10,075 bases of DNA from contig DATMEO010000010.1 in NCBI GenBank assembly GCA_035556515.1, positions 1 to 10,075 on the forward strand, given 5' to 3'. The notes beneath the pieces were generated by a model, which did not search any database, was not told where the DNA came from, and saw only the letters and a program-made list of their open reading frames with translations. The DNA comes from Gaiellasilicea sp035556515. GTDB taxonomy: Bacteria; Actinomycetota; Thermoleophilia; Gaiellales; Gaiellaceae. Shown in pieces: positions 5,921 to 10,075 of this stretch; positions within the stretch are counted from its first letter, which is position 1, and each line of letters begins with the position of its first letter. The position numbers and the translations under genes were made by a program.

Positions 5921-7243
5921 GTGGATCCTCTCCGTGTCGCAGTCGTCGGCTCCGGGCCGGCCGGGTTCTACGCCGCCTCCGCATTGCTCGCGAGCGACCT
6001 TCCCTTCGAGGTCGACCTGATCGAGCGCCTGCCGACGCCGTGGGGGCTCGTCCGGCTCGGCGTCGCGCCCGACCATCCCAACATCAAGGCGGTCTCGCGC
6101 GCCTTCGAGAAGACCGCCGCCGTGCCGGGATTTCGCTTCTTCGGCAACGTCGAGGTCGGCAAGCACGTGACGCACGAGGAGCTGCGCAGCCTCTACGACG
6201 CCGTCGTCTACTCGGTCGGCGCGCAGACCGACCGGCAGCTCGGGGTTCCCGGCGAGGACTTGCCAGGCTCCTGGGCGGCGACCGAGTTCGTCGCCTGGTA
6301 CAACGGCCACCCGGACTTCCAGGAGCTCGAGTTCGACCTCTCGCACGAGCGGGCGGTCGTGATCGGGAACGGGAACGTCGCGCTCGACGTTGCGCGCATG
6401 CTCGCGCTGACGCCGGAGGAGCTCGCGCCCACCGACACCACGGATGCGGCCATCGCCGCGATCAACGACGCAGGTGTCCGCGAGATTCTCGTCGTCGGCC
6501 GGCGCGGTCCCGTGCAGGCCGCGTGGACGCCGGTCGAGGTCGGCGAGCTGGGCGAGCTCGCGGGCGCCGACATCGTCGTCGATCCGGCCGACCTCGAGCT
6601 CGACGAGGCGAGCGCCGCCGAGCTCGAGGCCGCGCCGCCGACGGTCAAGCGCAACGTCCAGCACCTCCGTGACTACGCGGCTCGCGAGCCCGAAGGGAAG
6701 CCACGCCGAATCAGGCTTCGCTTCCTCGCCTCGCCGGTCGCGATCCACGGCGACGACAGGGTCGAGGCGATCGAGCTCGTTCGCAACGAGCTCGTGGACG
6801 GGCGTGCCGTCGCCACCGACGAGCGCGAGACGATCCCCTGCGGCATCGTCTTCCGCAGCGTCGGCTACCGCGGCGTCGCCCTGCCCGGCGTCCCGTTCGA
6901 CGAGGGCTCCGGGACGATTCCGAACGAGGGCGGCCGCGTCGAGGCGGGGCTGTACGCAGCCGGCTGGATCAAGCGTGGCCCGAGCGGCGTGATCGGGACG
7001 AACAAGAAGGACGCAACCGAGACGATCGCGCTGCTGCTCGAGGACGCCCGAGCGGGGAAGCTGCCGCCCCGTGCCGGCGACGCGCTCGAGGATCTGCTCG
7101 CAGAACGCGGCGCCGACGCGGTCCTCTATGCCGGTTGGCAGGCGATCGACGAGGCCGAGCGGAGCGCCGGCGAGCCGCACGGACGGCCGCGGATCAAGCT
7201 CTCGAGCTGGGACGCGCTCCTCGCCGCGTCCCGAGCCAAGTAA
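5921..7243 (+). CDS. fprA: NADPH-ferredoxin reductase, FprA/adrenodoxin reductase family
   Basis: This 440-residue flavoenzyme moves electrons between NADPH and ferredoxin in the cytoplasm. The FAD-binding loop VVGSGPAGFYAA is at residues 8-19, followed by the family's TPWGLVRLGVAPDHPNIK (39-56). The NADP-binding fold shows VIGNGNVALDVARML (147-161) and VVGRRGP (191-197), where the paired arginines 194-195 correspond to those that contact the 2'-phosphate of NADPH in FprA. The family-specific AGWIKRGPSGVIGTNKKDA is at 347-365. Length matches FprA proteins (about 440-460). The GTG at 5921 is preferred over an in-frame upstream start at 5894 because the FAD loop then begins at the normal distance and TAGACT sits seven bases upstream. 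It could supply or drain ferredoxin electrons for Fe-S or P450 enzymes, but no ferredoxin gene is in the window. Family identity is very secure. Confidence 0.94.
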   Translation: MDPLRVAVVGSGPAGFYAASALLASDLPFEVDLIERLPTPWGLVRLGVAPDHPNIKAVSRAFEKTAAVPGFRFFGNVEVGKHVTHEELRSLYDAVVYSVGAQTDRQLGVPGEDLPGSWAATEFVAWYNGHPDFQELEFDLSHERAVVIGNGNVALDVARMLALTPEELAPTDTTDAAIAAINDAGVREILVVGRRGPVQAAWTPVEVGELGELAGADIVVDPADLELDEASAAELEAAPPTVKRNVQHLRDYAAREPEGKPRRIRLRFLASPVAIHGDDRVEAIELVRNELVDGRAVATDERETIPCGIVFRSVGYRGVALPGVPFDEGSGTIPNEGGRVEAGLYAAGWIKRGPSGVIGTNKKDATETIALLLEDARAGKLPPRAGDALEDLLAERGADAVLYAGWQAIDEAERSAGEPHGRPRIKLSSWDALLAASRAK

Positions 7244-7302
7244 CAGTCTGTTACTTGGCGTCCCTCGCACGAGGGACGGCGTCGGCGCCCCGCTGAGCCG
7301 AC
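7235..7302. terminator. Three consecutive inverted repeats after fprA
   Basis: Three perfect inverted repeats lie almost end to end. The first has 12-base arms GCCAAGTAACAG and CTGTTACTTGGC around one base (7235-7259) and includes the fprA stop codon TAA (7241-7243). The second has arms CGTCCCTCG and CGAGGGACG around CA (7259-7278). The third has arms GTCGGC and GCCGAC around ten bases (7281-7302). There is no T-run after any of them. As RNA they would make a row of hairpins between the last fprA codons and the next start at 7312, so a terminator or mRNA-end stabiliser is likely; the first could also be a DNA-binding palindrome. Confidence 0.6.
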
Positions 7303-7311
7303 AACAGAGAC

Positions 7312-7512
7312 GTGGAGTCGCTCACCGTCGAGTGCCTTCGCTGCGGCCACTCCAGAGCGTTCACTCCGGGGCCGCGGCGTCATGAGGAAGCGGGCAGCTG
7401 CCCGCGCTGCCAGTACGTCGGCTGGGCGTACTCGAGCGACCTGAGCGAGAAGACGCGCAGGCTGTTCCGCGAGCTACCGCTCGAGCGGCGGCTACGCTTC
7501 AGAGCCGTCTAA
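7312..7512 (+). CDS. Small zinc-ribbon protein of unknown function
   Basis: The 66-residue product has two CxxC knuckles, Cys8/Cys11 (VECLRCGH) and Cys30/Cys33 (GSCPRCQYVGW), 18 residues apart, the usual arrangement of a rubredoxin-like or zinc-ribbon fold. The C-terminal half is basic and amphipathic (SEKTRRLFRELPLERRLRFRAV), which may suit nucleic-acid or protein binding, though that is only inferred. It starts at GTG 7312 with only a weak purine stretch (AGAGA) upstream and no TAnnnT box nearby, so the start is the best in frame rather than well proved. I do not recognise a named family. It sits between the fprA inverted repeats and the permease leader and may be transcribed alone or by read-through from fprA. 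Confidence 0.68.
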   Translation: MESLTVECLRCGHSRAFTPGPRRHEEAGSCPRCQYVGWAYSSDLSEKTRRLFRELPLERRLRFRAV

Positions 7513-7530
7513 GTTTTGTCCTGACGCACA

Positions 7531-7546
7531 GGCGGATCCGTCCGCC
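7531..7546. repeat. Inverted repeat between the zinc-ribbon gene and the permease gene
   Basis: GGCGGA and TCCGCC form 6-base arms around a TCCG loop, 18 bases after the zinc-ribbon stop codon. There is no T-run after it. It is either a terminator of the upstream gene or the first hairpin of the permease leader. TAAGTT (7510-7515), which includes that stop codon, fits the TAnnnT -10 pattern and could start a leader of about 80 bases; this is speculative. Confidence 0.4.
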
Positions 7547-7563
7547 GGGTCTCTCAAAGTCAC

Positions 7564-7586
7564 CCTCGCAGGATCAAAACGCGAGG
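7564..7586 (+). promoter_or_regulatory. Hairpin directly before the permease Shine-Dalgarno
   Basis: CCTCGC (7564-7569) and GCGAGG (7581-7586) can pair around an 11-base A-rich loop. The right arm ends one base before AAGGAG (7588-7593). In RNA the hairpin would sit against the ribosome-binding site, so it might modulate initiation. I could not match the leader to the known purine riboswitch core. Confidence 0.4.
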
Positions 7587-7587
7587 C

Positions 7588-7593
7588 AAGGAG
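7588..7593 (+). promoter_or_regulatory. Shine-Dalgarno of the purine permease gene
   Basis: AAGGAG lies six bases before the ATG at 7600. It fixes that start and contrasts with the Shine-Dalgarno-free starts of most plus-strand genes here. Confidence 0.8.
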
Positions 7594-7599
7594 ACGGTC

Positions 7600-9066
7600 A
7601 TGTCAGACACTGCGGCTCGCCTCGACGGCGGCGCCGGCTTTCTCGAGCGGTACTTCCGCTTCGGCCAGAACGGGACGACGCTCGGGCGGGACACGATGGC
7701 CGGGGTGACGACGTTCGTCGTCATGTCGTACATCATCTTCGTCAACCCGCAGATCCTCAGCTTCGCAGGGATCGAAGGCCTGTCCGAAATCGGGCTGCCG
7801 TTCAACCAGGTGCTCGCCGCGACGTGTCTCGTCGCAGGCGTGATGACGATCCTGATGGGCCTCTACACGAACAAGGCCTACGCGATCGCCCCGGGCCTCG
7901 GCCTCAACGCGGTCGTCGCCTTCGGCCTCGTCGCCGGAGAGGATCTCTCGTTCCCGGCGGCGATGGGGCTGATCGTGGTCGAGGGAATCGCGGTCACGAT
8001 CCTCGTGCTGACGGGGATGCGCGAGCGGATCATGGACGCGATCCCGCTCGACCTGAAGAAGGCGATCGCGATCGGAATCGGCCTCTTCATCGCCTTCATC
8101 GGCCTGACGAGTGCAGGCGTCGTCGTCCGCGGCGAGGGCACGGTCGTCGACCTCGCCCGACTGACGACGTGGCCGATCGCGGTGACGTTCTTCGGCTTGT
8201 TCGTCACGATCGTGCTCCGCGCCCGCGGCGTCCGCGGCGACCTGCTGATCGGGATCGTCCTGACGACGATCCTCGCCACGATCATCAACGAGGCGAGCGA
8301 GAACGACGCCGGCTTCACCGCCGGCGCATCGTGGCCGGGCGACGTCTACGAGACGCCCGACCTCTCGCTGCTCGGCGACTTCAACTTCGACGCGTTCACG
8401 GAGCTGGCGCTGATCTCGGCGATCGTCTGGGCTTTCTCGCTCTTCCTCGCCGACTTCTTCGACACGATGGGCACGCTCGTCGGGGTCGGCAAGCCGGCGG
8501 GCTACCTCGACGAGAACGGACGGATGGAGGACATCCGCAAGCCGCTGCTCGTCGACTCGCTCGCAGCGGTGGCGGGCGGAGCGGCGTCGACCTCGTCGGC
8601 GACGACCTACATCGAATCGGCGTCCGGCGTCAGTGTCGGCGGCAGGACCGGGTGGGTGGCCGTCGTCGCAGGGGCGCTCTTCTTCCCGTTCATGTTCATC
8701 GCGCCGATCATCGGGATGGTGCCGCCGCAGGCGACGGCGCCGGCTCTGATCCTCGTCGGCTTCCTGATGATGACCGCGCTGACCGAGGCGGAGGAGGACG
8801 CCGAGGGGCTCCAGGACGGCCGCAAGCTCGCCGGGATCGACTTCACCGATCTCGCGATCGGGCTCGGCGCAGCGCTGACGATCATGATCATGCCGTTCTC
8901 GTTCTCGATCACAGACGGGATCGGGATGGGCTTTCTCGCCTTCACGGTCGCCCGCGCCGCCCAGGGTCGCGCACGAGACGTGCACCCGTTCATGTGGCTC
9001 GCGTCGGCGATGTTCGTCCTCTACTTCCTCGTGCCCTTCCTGCAGGACACGTTCGACTGGATCTGA
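7600..9066 (+). CDS. AzgA-like purine (guanine/hypoxanthine/adenine) permease, NCS2-related
   Basis: This 488-residue polytopic membrane protein probably imports purine bases in symport with protons. Characteristic motifs are TTFVVMSYIIFVNPQIL (37-53) at the first membrane segment, IAPGLGLNAVVAF (96-108), DFFDTMGTLVGV (285-296), which is the substrate-site region of the AzgA/PbuG branch, and TTYIESASGVSVGGRTG (335-351). About a dozen hydrophobic segments follow the 14-helix NCS2 pattern with half-helices near residues 95-105 and 330-340. An acidic cytoplasmic loop (EAEEDAEGLQDGRKL, 396-410) is normal for the branch. The start is ATG 7600 with AAGGAG six bases upstream. No purine metabolism genes adjoin it, so the exact base transported is open. 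The 581-residue antisense frame across it is a codon-bias shadow. The family is very secure; the substrate is known only as a purine base. Confidence 0.93.
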   Translation: MSDTAARLDGGAGFLERYFRFGQNGTTLGRDTMAGVTTFVVMSYIIFVNPQILSFAGIEGLSEIGLPFNQVLAATCLVAGVMTILMGLYTNKAYAIAPGLGLNAVVAFGLVAGEDLSFPAAMGLIVVEGIAVTILVLTGMRERIMDAIPLDLKKAIAIGIGLFIAFIGLTSAGVVVRGEGTVVDLARLTTWPIAVTFFGLFVTIVLRARGVRGDLLIGIVLTTILATIINEASENDAGFTAGASWPGDVYETPDLSLLGDFNFDAFTELALISAIVWAFSLFLADFFDTMGTLVGVGKPAGYLDENGRMEDIRKPLLVDSLAAVAGGAASTSSATTYIESASGVSVGGRTGWVAVVAGALFFPFMFIAPIIGMVPPQATAPALILVGFLMMTALTEAEEDAEGLQDGRKLAGIDFTDLAIGLGAALTIMIMPFSFSITDGIGMGFLAFTVARAAQGRARDVHPFMWLASAMFVLYFLVPFLQDTFDWI

Positions 9067-9072
9067 TCCCAC

Positions 9073-9112
9073 GACGACGAGGGACGGGTTCTCGATCCCG
9101 TCCCTCGTCGTC
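9073..9112. terminator. Strong hairpin terminator after the purine permease
   Basis: Perfect 16-base arms, GACGACGAGGGACGGG (9073-9088) and CCCGTCCCTCGTCGTC (9097-9112), enclose the 8-base loop TTCTCGAT. It begins six bases after the permease stop. No T-run follows, as is common in high-GC bacteria. Its stem carries the octamer GAGGGACG, also found at 4324-4331 and 7271-7278. Confidence 0.8.
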
Positions 9113-9125
9113 CCTGGGCGTCCAC

Positions 9126-9131
9126 TAGGCT
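9126..9131 (+). promoter_or_regulatory. -10 box of a probable leaderless promoter for the FGG-repeat membrane protein
   Basis: TAGGCT fits TAnnnT and ends eight bases before the GTG at 9140. It supports 9140 over the in-frame GTG at 9134, which would lie only two bases after the hexamer. The expected -35 position falls in the right arm of the permease terminator and is not a good match. Confidence 0.55.
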
Positions 9132-9139
9132 GGGTGCCG

Positions 9140-9616
9140 GTGCGCCCGATCCGTTCAGCCGCACTCGTGAGCGTCGGCGCCGTCGCCGGGTTCGCCGCGG
9201 CGGCAGCGGTCCTCAAGCGCGCCCTCCCGAGCCGCGGCGACGAGTCGAGCGACGAGGTGGCGCTGGTCGCGATCTTCGACGGTATCGACCTGAAGAGCCG
9301 GGCGGCCGCCTTCAGGGGAGGGTCGATGCTCGCATGTTTCGGCGGCATCGCCGTCGACCTGCGCGAGGCGACGTTGGTCCCCGGCGCTCACCTCTCGGTG
9401 CACGCCCTGTTCGGCGGAGTCGCCATCCGCGTACCTGCAGGCTGGCGCCTGGAGTCCAACGTGCACGCGGCCGCGGGAGGTGTCGACGTCCGCGCGGGGA
9501 CGGCCGAGAGCCCGGACGCTCCCACACTGGCGCTCGACGGGTTTGCGCTCTTCGGCGGAATCGCGGTCGGTGCGCGCGCGCCGACGAAGGACGGCCCGGC
9601 AAGTCCCGCCACGTAG
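9140..9616 (+). CDS. Membrane-anchored FGG-repeat protein, LiaF C-terminal-like
   Basis: The 158-residue product has one N-terminal membrane segment (about residues 7-25, Ala/Val-rich, preceded by RPIR) followed by a beta-rich domain. The domain contains regularly spaced strand-turn motifs: IFDGIDL (45-51), CFGGIAVDL (66-74), LFGGVAIRV (90-98), AAGGVDVRA (111-119) and LFGGIAVGA (137-145). VDLREATL and VRVPAGW-like text (RVPAGWRLES) is typical of the C-terminal domain of LiaF and of cell-wall-active-antibiotic response proteins (DUF2154/DUF1707-linked). True LiaF proteins have several N-terminal helices; this has one, and no liaRS-type sensor or regulator genes are in view, so a role in envelope stress is only a guess. 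The start at GTG 9140 is favoured by the TAGGCT box; GTG 9134 would add two residues. The stop codon forms part of the amidase -10 box. Confidence 0.8.
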   Translation: MRPIRSAALVSVGAVAGFAAAAAVLKRALPSRGDESSDEVALVAIFDGIDLKSRAAAFRGGSMLACFGGIAVDLREATLVPGAHLSVHALFGGVAIRVPAGWRLESNVHAAAGGVDVRAGTAESPDAPTLALDGFALFGGIAVGARAPTKDGPASPAT

Positions 9617-9619
9617 GCT
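9614..9619 (+). promoter_or_regulatory. -10 box of a probable leaderless amidase promoter, containing the upstream stop codon
   Basis: TAGGCT begins with the TAG stop of the FGG-repeat gene and ends six bases before the amidase GTG at 9626. There is no Shine-Dalgarno. The same hexamer precedes the FGG-repeat gene at 9126. Confidence 0.55.
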
Positions 9620-9625
9620 GGGCTC

Positions 9626-10075
9626 GTGGAAGAGTTCGCCTTCCTCCCGGCGACTGAGCAGGCTCGCCTCGTCCGGGAGCGCGAGGTCTCGCCGATCGAG
9701 CTCGCCGAGCTCTACCTGGAACGGATCGAGCGGCTCGACCCGGAGCTCGGCGCCTTCGTCACAGTCTGCGCCGAGGCCGCGCTCGCGGACGCGCGGGAGA
9801 AGGCAGGCGCTCCCGCCGAGACGCCGTTCCACGGCGTCCCGATCGCACTCAAGGACCTCGACACGACGGCCGGGATCCGCACGACCTTCTCCTGCAAGGC
9901 GTTCGAGCAGAACGTGCCCGACTTCGACCTCGCTCACGTCGCGAGGACGCGGGCGGCCGGCTTCGTCGTCCTCGGCAAGACGAACACGCCCGAGTTCGGG
10001 ACGACCGCCTTCACCGACTCGCCGCTGAACGGCCCCTGCCGGACGCCGTGGGATCTCGCCAGGAATGCGGGTGGC
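9626..10075 (+). CDS. Amidase-signature family enzyme, N-terminal 150 residues (cut by window edge)
   Basis: The frame stays open from GTG 9626 to the window end. The N-terminal helix region (VREREVSPIELAELYLERIE, 16-35, and LDPELGAFVTV) and the core FHGVPIALKDLDTTAGIRTT (69-88) are typical of amidase-signature hydrolases; Lys76 in ALKD is the catalytic lysine of the Ser-cisSer-Lys triad. GKTNTPEFG (117-125) and the segment ending in PWDLARNAGG (141-150) lead up to the glycine/serine-rich signature that would hold both serines, just beyond the edge. The family includes GatA and many general amidases; without the C-terminal part or gatB/gatC neighbours I cannot choose, although lack of gatC directly upstream argues mildly against GatA. 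It is probably cytoplasmic, since no signal peptide is seen. Confidence 0.9.
   Translation, partial: MEEFAFLPATEQARLVREREVSPIELAELYLERIERLDPELGAFVTVCAEAALADAREKAGAPAETPFHGVPIALKDLDTTAGIRTTFSCKAFEQNVPDFDLAHVARTRAAGFVVLGKTNTPEFGTTAFTDSPLNGPCRTPWDLARNAGG

Noticed and set aside
5849..7270. 473-residue open frame on the minus strand across fprA
   Set aside because: The plus strand encodes a complete FprA with all cofactor motifs; the antisense frame lacks any motif and overlaps the inverted repeats and promoter region.
7513..7599. Purine riboswitch before the permease
   Set aside because: The conserved purine riboswitch junction and loop sequences are not present; only two simple hairpins are visible.
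7603..9348. 581-residue open frame on the minus strand across the permease and FGG-repeat genes
   Set aside because: The composition is almost only Arg, Asp, Glu, His and Ala, the shadow of a hydrophobic membrane protein in the opposite frame. It spans a strong terminator hairpin and has no convincing start site.
1..10075. CRISPR array, insertion sequence, tRNA or prophage signature
   Set aside because: I found no direct repeats with regular spacers, no transposase or integrase frame, no tRNA-like cloverleaf and no compositional break.

Overview
The window is high-GC bacterial chromosome, densely packed, with strong GC-rich third positions, many GTG starts, and -10-like hexamers lying directly in front of start codons. 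Gene content (a 14-subunit-type nuo operon, an FprA-type NADPH-ferredoxin reductase, an ErpA-type Fe-S carrier, an AzgA-type purine permease) and protein style suggest Actinomycetota, most likely a soil Thermoleophilia-like lineage (Gaiellales/Solirubrobacterales). That placement is inferred from general resemblance, not from a marker gene. There is no mobile element, CRISPR array, tRNA or rRNA, and no sign of recent transfer.

Positions 1-4221 (minus strand) hold the start of the respiratory complex I operon in the canonical order nuoA-nuoB-nuoC-nuoD-nuoE-nuoF. nuoF is cut by the left edge. Every junction is overlapping (10, 1, 1, 4 and 11 bases), and all genes after nuoA start with GTG or TTG, so translation is probably coupled along the message. 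A 132-base divergent promoter region separates nuoA from erpA on the plus strand (4354-4788). ErpA-like proteins deliver Fe-S clusters, and NuoB, NuoE and NuoF are Fe-S proteins, so the arrangement makes functional sense.

Positions 4841-5873 (minus strand) hold a two-gene unit: a DUF937/YidB-family protein followed, with a 17-base overlap, by a small lipoprotein whose C-terminal half resembles the periplasmic P1 head of SecD without any SecD membrane part. These genes converge on erpA across a short hairpin region, and diverge from fprA (5921-7243) across a 47-base gap where two candidate -10 boxes overlap.

From 5921 to the right edge everything is on the plus strand: fprA, a 66-residue zinc-ribbon protein, an AzgA/NCS2-like purine permease, a membrane-anchored protein with repeated FGG strands (LiaF C-terminal-like), and the first 150 residues of an amidase-signature enzyme. 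The short gaps are rich in perfect inverted repeats: three in tandem after fprA, two in the permease leader, and a 16-bp-arm hairpin after the permease. Four starts (erpA, fprA, the FGG protein, the amidase) have a TAnnnT hexamer 6-8 bases upstream and no Shine-Dalgarno sequence, as expected for leaderless transcripts. I see no obviously new multi-gene system. The most notable items are the orphan SecD-head lipoprotein pair, the recurring GAGGGACG hairpins, the tandem inverted repeats after fprA and the leaderless start pattern.
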